From: Streptomyces sp. ITFR-21
Lineage (GTDB): Bacteria > Actinomycetota > Actinomycetes > Streptomycetales > Streptomycetaceae
Length of the DNA stretch: 64,000 bases
Direction: 5' to 3'
Assembly: GCF_031844685.1 (NCBI RefSeq)
Contig: NZ_CP134605.1
Location: forward strand, 4,275,001 to 4,339,000
Part shown: piece by piece, positions 9,083-16,600 of the stretch
Position numbering within the stretch: position 1 is the stretch's first letter
Layout of the letters: every line of letters begins with the position of its first letter
Made by a program: the position numbers and the translations under genes
The notes under the pieces: generated by a model
Told to the model about the DNA's origin: nothing
The model's input: only the letters and a program-made list of their open reading frames with translations
Databases searched by the model: none

Positions 9083-10350
9083 CCCGGTTGCCCTGGATCG
9101 GGCCGCGCATCGCGCGGCTGATGCGCACCCATGCCTACCGGGCCTTCGACCACCTGCAGGCCGTGCACTGGACCCGGCTGGCCGCGGCGATGACCTTCAC
9201 CGGCTTCCTCGCGCTCTTCCCGCTGCTCGCCGTGGTCGCCGCCGTCGGCGCCGCGCTGCTGTCCCAGAGCCAGCTGAACACGCTGGAGCACAAGATCACC
9301 GCCCAGATCCCCGGCATCGCCGGCCAGCTGGACATCAACAGCCTGGTGCAGAACGCCGGCACCATCGGGATCATCGCCGGCGCCGCACTGCTGTTCACCG
9401 GCGTCAACTGGGTCGGCTCGCTGCGCGACTGCCTGCGCGCGGTGTGGCGCAAGGACGACGAGCAGCGCAACCCGCTGGTGGGCAAGCTCTGGGACGCCGG
9501 CACCCTGCTCGGCCTCGGCGTCGCCGTACTCGTCTCGCTCGGCGCCTCCGGCTTCGCCACCGCCGCCGTCAACTGGACCGCCGACAAACTGGGCGTCGCC
9601 CACACCGGACCGGCCCCGGTGCTGCTCACCCTGGTCGGCTTCGTCCTGGCCGTCGTCGCCGACCTCCTGATCCTGATCTACCTGCTGACGCTGCTGCCCG
9701 GCGTGGAGCCGCCGCGCCGCTCGGTGGTCCTGGCCGCGCTGATCGGGGCGGTCGGCTTCGAACTGCTGAAGATTCTGCTGAGCAGCTACCTGCAGGGGGT
9801 GGCCGGCAAGAACGTCTACGGCGCCTTCGGTACGCCGGTCGCACTGCTGCTGTGGTTCAACTTCATGGCCAAGCTGCTGCTGTACTGCGCGGCCTGGACG
9901 GCCACGCCCGTGCACGCGCCGCCGCCGGGTGAGGACGGGCCGGCGCCGGACCGGCCGGAGGATGCCGGGCCGGCGGCCTCCGGCAGCACCCGGGCTATCG
10001 GACCCGTCGCCCCGGCCGGCGGACCGCCGGCCGGTGGCTCCGGAGCGCACCGCCCGGACCCGCGGGACCTGCGGGAGCGGCACGGGGGGCGTCGCCAGGA
10101 CGGGGCTCGCCGTCAGGACCGGTCGCGGAGCCGGGAGGAGTGGGGTCGGGGGCAGGGGCAGCAGGGGCAGGAGCAGCCGGGTCGGAACCAGGGCCAGACC
10201 CGGACGCAGGGCGTGACCCGGGCTCCGGACCCTGGTCGGATCCAGCGGTCCCGGGCTGAGGCCCGGCCGGAGACCCCGACCCGGGAGCAGGAGCCGCGGC
10301 CCCCGCGGCGACCTCCGACGGAAGCGGGCGGCGCCGCCGCACGACGATGA
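9070..10350 (+). CDS. YihY/BrkB (virulence factor BrkB) family membrane protein
   Basis: This is a 426-residue protein whose first 290 residues form the YihY/BrkB domain: about six membrane segments, the family marker AMTFTGFLALFPLLAVVAAVG, and YGAFGTPVALLLWFNFMAKLLLYCAAW. The role of the family is unsettled; it is not an RNase. The last 130 residues are a hydrophilic Gly/Arg/Gln/Pro tail. The part from about residue 309 on is encoded opposite the 3' end of the D-Ala-D-Ala carboxypeptidase gene. The start overlaps the GtrA gene, so the DPA arm may extend into it. Confidence 0.85.
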   Translation: MDWLTRLPWIGPRIARLMRTHAYRAFDHLQAVHWTRLAAAMTFTGFLALFPLLAVVAAVGAALLSQSQLNTLEHKITAQIPGIAGQLDINSLVQNAGTIGIIAGAALLFTGVNWVGSLRDCLRAVWRKDDEQRNPLVGKLWDAGTLLGLGVAVLVSLGASGFATAAVNWTADKLGVAHTGPAPVLLTLVGFVLAVVADLLILIYLLTLLPGVEPPRRSVVLAALIGAVGFELLKILLSSYLQGVAGKNVYGAFGTPVALLLWFNFMAKLLLYCAAWTATPVHAPPPGEDGPAPDRPEDAGPAASGSTRAIGPVAPAGGPPAGGSGAHRPDPRDLRERHGGRRQDGARRQDRSRSREEWGRGQGQQGQEQPGRNQGQTRTQGVTRAPDPGRIQRSRAEARPETPTREQEPRPPRRPPTEAGGAAARR

Positions 10351-11611
10351 CCACGAGGGCCAGCACCACCGCCGTCGCCACCGAGAGCCCCACCGCCGTC
10401 CACATCCCGCGGGAGGAGGAGGCCGGCGACGTACTGGCCGTCGTCGCCACCTGGCGGCCCTGCCCGGGACCGGCGGCGGACGGCTGCGGCGACGCCGGGT
10501 GCGGCAGCCTGCTCAGCGGCGGGACCAGCGTCCCTACCGGCTGCACGGCCGGGGCCGCCTTGAACCCCCAGTCCAGCAGGGACGCGCCTTCCCGGTAGAC
10601 CTCGTCGTGCTCCTTGCCCGCCGGGTTCATCACGGTCACCAGCAGGGTCCGCCCGCCGCGCTGGGCGACCCCGGTGAAAGTGGCGCCCGCGTTGGTGGTG
10701 TTGCCGTTCTTCACCCCGGCGATCCCCGGATACCGGTCGAGGTCGTAGTCACCGCTGAGCAGCCGGTTGGTGTTGGAGATGGCGAAGGTGTCGCGGACCT
10801 TGGTCGGCTTCCCCTTCTTGTCCACCGTGAAATCCCCGGGGAACTTCGCGGTGACCGTCGAGCAGTACTCGCGGAAGTCGGCGTTCTGCAGACCCTGCCG
10901 GGCGAACAGCGTCAGGTCGTAGGCACTGCTGACCTGGCCCGGCTCGTCGTAGCCGTCGGGCGTGACGACATGCGTGTCCGCCGCCTGCAGCTCATGCGCC
11001 TCGGCGTTCATCTCGGTGACCGTCTCGGCCACGCCGCCGTTCATCGCGGCCAGTACGTGCACGGCGTCGTTGCCCGAGCGCAGGAAGACCCCCAGCCACA
11101 GGTCGTGCACGGAGTAGCTGAGGTTCTCCTTTATCCCGACCAGGCTGCTGCCCGCGCCCATGCCGCTGAGGTCCGACGGCGCGACCCGGTGCACCTCGGT
11201 CTTGGGGAACTTCGGCAGCACGGTGTCCGCGAACAGCATCTTCAGCGTGCTGGCCGGCGCCAGCCGCCAGTGCGCGTTGTGCTCGGCCAGTACCGCCCCG
11301 GTCTCGGCGTCCGCCACGATCCAGGACCGCGCGGTCAGCTTCCCCGGCAGCGCCGGCACCCCGGGCCCGGCGTTCACCTGCGTTCCCGGCACCCCCAGCC
11401 GGTCTCCGCCGACCGTCGACAGCCGCGCGGGCGGCGTCGGCGTGGGCGTGGCCGCCGGGGTCGCGCTCGGCGTCGGCTTCGGCGCCGCGACGGCCGTCCC
11501 GGCCAGCGCGGGTCCGCCCAGCAGCGCGGCGATCATGGACACGGCCAGTACGGTACGGCGTGGAGCCGTCATCGGAAGCACCCGTCGAACGTACCGCCCC
11601 AGCACGCTCAT
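9995..11611 (-). CDS. D-alanyl-D-alanine carboxypeptidase (S11 family, membrane anchored)
   Basis: This is a DD-carboxypeptidase that trims peptidoglycan stem peptides outside the membrane. A signal peptide follows MTAPRRTVLAVSMIAALLGG. The S11 motifs are STLK (SxxK), SGND (SxN) and KNGNT (the KTG-type box). A single helix (TAVGLSVATAVVLALVVIVV) near residue 420 is followed by RRRR and a Pro/Ala/Gly-rich cytoplasmic tail. I take the ATG at 11611 (538 aa); ATG 11572, 13 codons later, is equally possible. The final 356 bp lie antisense to the YihY gene, so the real tail length is uncertain. Remains of an IS256 transposase end only about 22 bp before the start. Confidence 0.9.
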   Translation of the reverse strand: MSVLGRYVRRVLPMTAPRRTVLAVSMIAALLGGPALAGTAVAAPKPTPSATPAATPTPTPPARLSTVGGDRLGVPGTQVNAGPGVPALPGKLTARSWIVADAETGAVLAEHNAHWRLAPASTLKMLFADTVLPKFPKTEVHRVAPSDLSGMGAGSSLVGIKENLSYSVHDLWLGVFLRSGNDAVHVLAAMNGGVAETVTEMNAEAHELQAADTHVVTPDGYDEPGQVSSAYDLTLFARQGLQNADFREYCSTVTAKFPGDFTVDKKGKPTKVRDTFAISNTNRLLSGDYDLDRYPGIAGVKNGNTTNAGATFTGVAQRGGRTLLVTVMNPAGKEHDEVYREGASLLDWGFKAAPAVQPVGTLVPPLSRLPHPASPQPSAAGPGQGRQVATTASTSPASSSRGMWTAVGLSVATAVVLALVVIVVRRRRPLPSEVAAGAAAPAPGSGSPAGPQPGTAGSDQGPEPGSRPASGSGPGSDPAAPAPAAPAPDPTPPGSATGPDGEPRPGDAPRAAPAGPAGPGGALRSHRPAVRRPGRRVR

Positions 11612-11632
11612 CCGACCCACCGGGTCCGGATC

Positions 11633-12300
11633 CAGCCGGGTGATCGCCGGGTACTTCTTCCCCCAGGTGCCTGGGACTCTCCGAGGCGTTCGGCTGCCGC
11701 GCTCTCGTTCGGTGCCGCGTGGACGGGCTTGAGTGCTTTGGCGGTCTTGTCCCGGTCCCGGCGGGCCGCGTAGCGCCAGGTGTTGCCCAGGAGGTGGACG
11801 ATGCACTTTTGCACGATGGTGCGGGGCCGGACCGTCCCGACCGCGTCGGGCAGGCCCTTGAGCCCGTCGCAGACCGGCATCAGCACGTCGTCCAGACCGC
11901 GGTTCTACAGCTCGGTGAAGACCCGCAGCCAGTGCTGCGCGCCCTCGCCGCCGTCGCCGGCCCAGATGCCGGGGATGTCGCGGGCGCCCTCGACGGTGAC
12001 GGCCATGACCACGGAGACGGGCCGGTTCGCGACCTTCCCGTCCCTGATCTTGACGTTGACGGCATCGACGAACAAAACGGGATAGACACGGTCAAGTGGC
12101 CGGTTCTGCCGTTCGGCCATGCCCTCCGTCACCCGGTCGGTGATCGTGGAGATGGCCTGCCTGGAGACCTCGGCGCCGTAGACCCCGGCCACATGCGCGG
12201 AGATCTCTCCGTGGGTGAGCCCTTCGCGGACAGCCACAGCACGGTCTCATCGACGCCGGTCAGCCGTTGTTGGCCTCTTGCAGGAGGGCCCCGATCACGA
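11633..12300 (-). pseudogene. IS256-family (Mutator) transposase remnant
   Basis: Reading leftward, one frame gives a recognisable IS256-type transposase: GLTHGEISAHVAGVYGAEVSRQAISTITDRV, then VYPVLFVDAVNVKIRDG with the DDE-type Asp, then VLMPVCDGLKGLPDAV and IVQKCIVHLLGNTWRYAARRD. A TAG at 11905-11907 interrupts it between FTEL and NRGLDDV. A frameshift near 11680 moves the match to another frame (WGKKYPAITRL). Both ends are missing: roughly 100 N-terminal residues and the C-terminal third with the catalytic Glu. It is therefore inactive. No terminal inverted repeats or target duplications could be identified. Confidence 0.85.
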
Positions 12301-12356
12301 GGATGGCCAAGTTGCCGGCGACGGCAGGGTCCTACAGGTTCAGCCTCTTCTGGTGA

Positions 12357-12788
12357 TCAGAAACGGCTCGGGTTCTCATCAACAAAAGGGGTTGTCACCG
12401 GGGTCGCCTGATCCGCCTCGATGGTCCTGGCCGCCTCGGCTGCTTCCCGGAAGGTGACGACCGCCTCGCCGTTCTCCCGCGCCCATGCGGTGAGCATCCT
12501 GATGGGCTCCTCCAGGGTCCGCCCGAGATCGGTCAGGCCGTACTCCACGCGCGGCGGCGCCTCGGCGTACGCGTGCCGCTCGACGAGCCCGTTGGCTTGA
12601 AGCCGGCGCAACGTCTGGGTCAGTACCTTGCGCGAAATGCCACCGCTCAGCTCGACCAGCTCGCCGTGGCGCAACGGGCCGTCGATCAGCGCGAAGAGCG
12701 TGACCATGGACCACTTGCTGGCGATGATCTCCATGGCCAGGAGAGCGGGACAGTCGGCGAGGAAGGCAATTCCGGGGCGCAGGCTCAT
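12357..12788 (-). CDS. HxlR-family winged-helix transcriptional regulator
   Basis: This is a 143-residue MarR-like/HxlR protein. The family core is visible: CPALLAMEIIASKWSMVTLFALIDGPLRHGELVELSGGISRKVLTQTLRRLQANGLVERHAYAEAPPRVEYGLTDLGRTL. The usual redox-type N-terminal Cys is present in ADCPALLAM. I chose the ATG at 12788 because the family starts just before this Cys; upstream codons to 12860 are not family-like. It is divergent from a DoxX gene 95 bp away, the common arrangement in which HxlR represses its neighbour in response to thiol or electrophile stress. Both genes lie between two transposase remnants. Confidence 0.9.
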   Translation of the reverse strand: MSLRPGIAFLADCPALLAMEIIASKWSMVTLFALIDGPLRHGELVELSGGISRKVLTQTLRRLQANGLVERHAYAEAPPRVEYGLTDLGRTLEEPIRMLTAWARENGEAVVTFREAAEAARTIEADQATPVTTPFVDENPSRF

Positions 12789-12883
12789 GCCCCGAAGGTT
12801 ACCCGGAGGTACCTGGTGGCCGCCTATCGTCGTCGATGTGCGCACGCCCCTCACTCGCATCTCGCATGATTGAGGTTTCAGCC

Positions 12884-13234
12884 ATGTTCGTCTCTCTTGC
12901 CGTCGTCACCGTGTTCATGTCGGCGCTTCTCCTGGTATCGGCTGGGGCCAAGTCTCTGCGGACGCGGCACATCACCGAGCAGATGTCCACCCTCGGAGTG
13001 CCGCAGAGCATGATGGCCCTCCTGATCGGCGCTCAGATCGCGGGCGCGGCCGGTGCGATCGCCGGACTCTGGTGGGGACCCATCGGAATCGCCGCCGCGA
13101 TCGGCCTGACGCTCTATTTCGCCGGGGCGGTCGCCTTCCACCTGCGCGTCGGCGACCGCAAGGGCGCGTCTCCGGCGGTGGTCCTCACCATGGCCTCCGT
13201 CGCCCTGATCGTGCTGCGTGCTGCCACCCTCTGA
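12884..13234 (+). CDS. DoxX-family membrane protein
   Basis: This 116-residue, four-helix protein is of the DoxX type (MFVSLAVVTVFMSALLLVSAGAKSL; STLGVPQSMMALLIGAQIAGAAGAIAGLWWGPIGIAAAIGLTLYFAGAVAFHLRVGD). DoxX proteins sit in the membrane and are often linked to quinone, thiol or oxidative stress. The exact reaction is unknown. The ATG at 12884 is preceded by GAGG at good spacing; an upstream ATG at 12836 adds a non-hydrophobic stretch and is unlikely. Regulation by the divergent HxlR protein is inferred. Confidence 0.85.
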   Translation: MFVSLAVVTVFMSALLLVSAGAKSLRTRHITEQMSTLGVPQSMMALLIGAQIAGAAGAIAGLWWGPIGIAAAIGLTLYFAGAVAFHLRVGDRKGASPAVVLTMASVALIVLRAATL

Positions 13235-13322
13235 CAGCGGACAGCCGGTCTGACGCTGGCCTTGACCGTGCTGAGTGAGGCCGGTCTCCTCTGCGGGCAG
13301 CCACCGTTGATCATCGTGAGTT

Positions 13323-14143
13323 GTGCCGACAAACGAAGATCAGCCGGTGGCCGTGGGCCACCGCGTCAACCTTGCCCGGTGGCACTCTGTATTCGATGGC
13401 CTGACGGGCAGGGTGGCGGGCCGGTTCGCCCGGGTGGAACCGCGCCGCCGGGCGGAGGCGTTCGTGCTGGGGCTGCTCGCGAACCTGCCGAGGAAGAACT
13501 GCTGGACGATCGCCGAGCAGGCCGGTGACGCCAGTCCGGCCGGCATGCAGCACTTTCTCAGCCGGGCCCGCTGGGATGCCGACGAAGTCCGCGACGACAT
13601 ACGGGACTTCGTCGTCGAGCACCTCGGCGACGAGGACGCCGTACTGGTTGTTGACGAGACCGGGGACCTGAAGAAGGGCACCGCGGGCGTCGGGGTCCAG
13701 CGCCAGTACACCGGAACCGCGGGCCGGATCGAGAACTCCCAGGTCGCCGTACCTCGTCTGCGCGAGCGTGGCCGGGCACGCCGCCGTCGACCGCCGCCTC
13801 TACATCCCGCGCTCCTGGACCCAGGACCCCGATCGGTGCCGCGCGGCAGGCGTCCCCGACGACCTGACGTCCGCGGCCAAGCCCGCACTGGCCACCGAGA
13901 TGATCGCCCGAGCTCTTGATGCCGGCGTCCCCGCGGCGTGGGTCACCGGCGACGAGGTCTACGGCGGCGCTCCGCACCTGAGCGCCGAGCTGGAGAGGCG
14001 TCAGATCGGCTCCGTCCTGACCGTCTCACGCAAGCGACCCATCGCCACCCGCGCGGGCGTCTTCCGGGCCGGCCAACTCGCCTACGGCCTGCCGAAGAAG
14101 GCCTGGCGGCGGCTCTCGGCGGGCACCGGCGCGAGTACTAGCT
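13323..14143 (+). pseudogene. IS701-family transposase, frameshifted and truncated
   Basis: The frame from 13323 gives AGRFARVEPRRRAEAFVLGLLANLPRKNCWTIAEQAG...VLVVDETGDLKKGTAGVGVQRQYTGTAGRIENSQVAV, the N-terminal half of IS701-type DDE transposases including the DETGD catalytic Asp. Near 13751 the match jumps to the next frame and continues as YLVCASVAGHAAVDRRLYIPRSWTQD...VPAAWVTGDEVYGG (second catalytic Asp) to KKAWRRLSAGTG, then stops matching near 14140. The final catalytic region is absent. It is inactive. The two broken transposases flank the HxlR/DoxX pair. Confidence 0.85.
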
Positions 14144-14391
14144 GGACCTCGGGGCTTGCCTCGCTGCCGTCGGCACGCGCCTTGGACTGTCGGGCGTACA
14201 GCCCTATCCACCCTCCTCGGCACGGCCATCGGCGTCCTGGGCCTGCGCGGCCTGCGCGCCCTGCGCCTCCAGCCCCCCGCGGGAGCCGCCGCGCCGGAGC
14301 CGCCGCGTCGGCGCCCTCGTCGGCGCCCTCGTCGGCACCGTCGCCCGAACCGGCCGGCGCCCGCCGCACCCCCTGACGCCCGCCGCCTCCC
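14144..14391. other. degenerate stretch after IS701 remnant
   Basis: Rightward translation gives a short hydrophobic piece (LSTLLGTAIGVLGLRGLRAL) followed by Pro/Arg/Ala low-complexity sequence, including an imperfect GGCGCCCTCGTC direct repeat near 14310-14330. It could be the tail of a lost gene at the edge of the mobile patch. I see no supportable intact gene. Confidence 0.35.
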
Positions 14392-15186
14392 TCACGGCCG
14401 CGGCGGAGCATCCTGCCCGAGCCGCGGCGCACGGCCTATGGCCGGCAGGATGAAGTCCTGGATCAGCCCCTTGGCGTCGCGGAGCAGCGGGCGGAAGACG
14501 CGGTAGCGGGAAAGGGCGATCACGCGGGCCACAAGGGGAGTGGAGCGCCGGACGAACTCGCGGGTGCGGGCGGTGTCCGGGGTGCGGTCGAAGACCCAGT
14601 AGAGGACGACGACCATGAGGTGCAGCCAGAGCAGGTCGGGCAGGAGGTCGGCGAGTTCGGCGTCGAGCCTGGGGGCCAGGTCGGAGCCGGCGACGACGTC
14701 GCCGAAGAGGGCGACGGCGGTGGCGCGGGCCGGGTGGGACTCGTCGGAGAAGGGGCTGAGCGAGCTGTCCGGGTCGGCGGCGGTACGGAAGAACTGGGTG
14801 GCGAACCCGTGGTAGTCGGCGGCGACGTCCAGCCAGGAGACCAGGGCGATGTCGAGGCGTTCGGCGAAGTCCCGCACCCCCTCCATGCGGGACGTCGCGT
14901 CGCGGGCGTGGTCGTGCGTCATCAGGTCGTAGAACCCCTGAATGAGGTAGTCCTTCGACGCGAAGTAGTAATACGCGTTGCCGACCGAGACGCCCGCCTC
15001 CTGGGCGATCGCCCGCATCGTGGTCTTGTCGTAACCGCGCTCGCGGAACAGCCGCATCGCGGTCTCCAGGATGACCGCCCGGGTCTGCTCGCTCTTCCCG
15101 GTCTTGGGCCGGGCCCGCCCCCCGGGCAGTTCCCCGGCCACGACCGGGGGCGGTTCGGCGGCGGTACGGCGGTGCTTGTCCTCCAC
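14392..15186 (-). CDS. TetR-family transcriptional regulator
   Basis: This is a 264-residue TetR regulator. The helix-turn-helix is at about 35-80 (TRAVILETAMRLFRERGYDKTTMRAIAQEAGVSVGNAYYYFASKDYLIQGFY), and the C-terminal domain is of the type with an aromatic-rich ligand pocket. The GTG start lies 10 bp after the stop of the DCC gene, so it is the last gene of a three-gene operon that begins at 16382. Two copies of TTGAACGTGTTCAA lie upstream of that operon, and I infer that this protein binds there and represses its own operon. The ligand is unknown. Confidence 0.9.
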   Translation of the reverse strand: MEDKHRRTAAEPPPVVAGELPGGRARPKTGKSEQTRAVILETAMRLFRERGYDKTTMRAIAQEAGVSVGNAYYYFASKDYLIQGFYDLMTHDHARDATSRMEGVRDFAERLDIALVSWLDVAADYHGFATQFFRTAADPDSSLSPFSDESHPARATAVALFGDVVAGSDLAPRLDAELADLLPDLLWLHLMVVVLYWVFDRTPDTARTREFVRRSTPLVARVIALSRYRVFRPLLRDAKGLIQDFILPAIGRAPRLGQDAPPRP

Positions 15187-15196
15187 CCGGGTGAGC

Positions 15197-15949
15197 CTAG
15201 CCGGGCTGCGGGCAACCGTCGGCGCAGGCGTCCGGGCCGGTCCCGGTGTCGCCCCGCGTCACATCGGCCGCCGGGTCGGCGCCCGGGTCGTACCCGTGGC
15301 CGTACGCGTGGTCGTACGCGTGGCCGGGCGGGTCGGCGGGGGCAGCGGGGTCGGCCGCGGTCCAGCCGCTGTCCCCGCGGTGGACCCACCGCGGCGCCGC
15401 GGGCCGGGGGCCCGCCAGCGGTGCCCCGAGCGCGACGTGCCCCGGTCGCGGCGCGGCCTTCCGTACCGGGGGCGCGGCCTTCCACACCGGCGCTGTCCCC
15501 TTCTGCGCCGGCGGCGCGCCCCACGGCCGGACGCCGCCGTCGCGGGCCGGCCGCCACTGCCGCGACTGCCGGTACTTCGCCGCGCCGAGTACCGCCGCCC
15601 GGGCTAGCCGGCGGCCCGCCGGGGTGGTCAGGGTGTGCGAGAGCTCGCGGTGCTCGGCCAGCGCCCACAGGCAGACGATCCAGGCGCTGTCGCCGAGGTA
15701 GACCTGGCCGCCGTCCCCCACGACGGTGATCTCGCGGCCCGTCGCCCGGTGGTCCAGCGCCGGGAACCGGCGCAGTGCCTCCGGCGAGCCCGCGGGAACC
15801 AGGTCGAGCGGTACGAGTTGGCGCTGCCGGGCGAGCCAGCCGCCCGCGAAGGCGCACGCCCGGCACCCCGGGTCGTACAGGACGGTGAATCCCCGCAGCG
15901 GGCGCGGGGCCGCCCCCGCGCCCCGCGGGTCCGTGTCCGTCGGGGGCAT
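15197..15949 (-). CDS. DCC-family (DUF393) thiol-disulfide oxidoreductase-like protein
   Basis: This is a 250-residue protein. Residues 18-125 form a DUF393 domain with the dithiol motif in VLYDPGCRACAFAGGWL (C..C) and the later GDSAWIVCLWALAEHRELS region. The classical D-C-C is here D-P-G-C-R-A-C, as in many actinomycete members. The last 110 residues are Pro/Ala/Gly/Tyr/His-rich low complexity (DHAYGHGYDPGAD) and have no assigned function. The start is separated by 1 bp from the preceding membrane-protein gene, and the TetR gene follows after 10 bp. Confidence 0.82.
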   Translation of the reverse strand: MPPTDTDPRGAGAAPRPLRGFTVLYDPGCRACAFAGGWLARQRQLVPLDLVPAGSPEALRRFPALDHRATGREITVVGDGGQVYLGDSAWIVCLWALAEHRELSHTLTTPAGRRLARAAVLGAAKYRQSRQWRPARDGGVRPWGAPPAQKGTAPVWKAAPPVRKAAPRPGHVALGAPLAGPRPAAPRWVHRGDSGWTAADPAAPADPPGHAYDHAYGHGYDPGADPAADVTRGDTGTGPDACADGCPQPG

Positions 15950-15950
15950 C

Positions 15951-16382
15951 TCAGACCCCCGTCGGCTTCCGCGGCGGCTGCCACCCGACGGTGTCGGTCC
16001 GTCCGTCCGGCGCCACCGGCGGGTACTGCTCGCGGTCGGTGATTCCCCTGCGGCGCATCTTGTTGAGCACGTAGACGTTGCCCAGGTGCATCACGCCGAG
16101 CACCAGCAGCACCACGCCGAGCTTGACCGACAGGGCCTCGAAGATCTCCCGCGCGTTCTCGATCGTGTCGGCGCTCTTCAGGTAGAGGGCCACCAGGCCC
16201 AGGTTGACGAGGTAGAAGCCGACCACCAGCAGGCGGTTCACCGCGTCGGCCAGGGCCTCGTTGCCGTTCAGCACGTCCGCCAGGAAGACCCGGCCGTTGG
16301 AGCTCAGGGTCCTGGCCACCCAGAAGGTCAGGCTGACGCTCACCGCCAGATAGACCACGTAGGCGAGGACGGTCATGTTCAT
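15951..16382 (-). CDS. small membrane protein of unknown function (actinomycete conserved)
   Basis: This 143-residue protein has three to four hydrophobic segments (VLAYVVYLAVSVSLTFWVARTL; AVNRLLVVGFYLVNLGLVALYL; ALSVKLGVVLLVLGVMHLGNVYVLNKM). A conserved-looking SSNGRVFLADVLNGNEALADAVNRL segment links the first two. I do not recognise a biochemical function. The ATG at 16382 is preceded by GAGGGG. It is the first gene of the operon with the DCC and TetR genes, so the membrane protein and thiol protein are the likely regulated functions. Confidence 0.8.
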   Translation of the reverse strand: MNMTVLAYVVYLAVSVSLTFWVARTLSSNGRVFLADVLNGNEALADAVNRLLVVGFYLVNLGLVALYLKSADTIENAREIFEALSVKLGVVLLVLGVMHLGNVYVLNKMRRRGITDREQYPPVAPDGRTDTVGWQPPRKPTGV

Positions 16383-16409
16383 CGCGGAATCCACCCCTCG
16401 AAGCAAGGA

Positions 16410-16469
16410 TTGAACGTGTTCAAACTTGCTGACGGGTCTGACTGTAGACCTGCTTTTGAACGTGTTCAA
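16410..16469. promoter_or_regulatory. tandem palindromic operators TTGAACGTGTTCAA
   Basis: The 14-mer TTGAACGTGTTCAA occurs at 16410-16423 and again, identically, at 16456-16469. The half-sites are TTGAAC and GTTCAA and the copies are 46 bp apart. They lie 28 and 74 bp upstream of the start of the membrane protein/DCC/TetR operon. The symmetry and position are those of a TetR-family operator, most simply for the TetR protein in the same operon. Confidence 0.8.
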
Positions 16470-16525
16470 GTCTTTGTCTCCGGGTCCCCGCCGCCGCTTG
16501 CGGAAGCCGCCCCGGGCACGCGGAA

Positions 16526-16559
16526 GGGCCCGGCCCCGTCGGGTGACGGAGCCGGGCCC
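16526..16559 (-). terminator. hairpin terminator after the MMPL gene
   Basis: GGGCCCGGC (16526-16534) pairs with GCCGGGCCC (16551-16559). CCGTC/GACGG extends the stem inside it. It lies 42 bp beyond the MMPL stop codon on the minus strand. Confidence 0.75.
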
Positions 16560-16600
16560 CTGCCGCCGGGAACGCGCCGCGGGCGCCCGCGGCGCGGCGG

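Noticed and set aside
14392..15186. The TetR gene as part of the mobile patch
   Set aside because: It is the last gene of an operon with the DCC and membrane-protein genes and has normal Streptomyces composition, so the patch seems to end before 14392.
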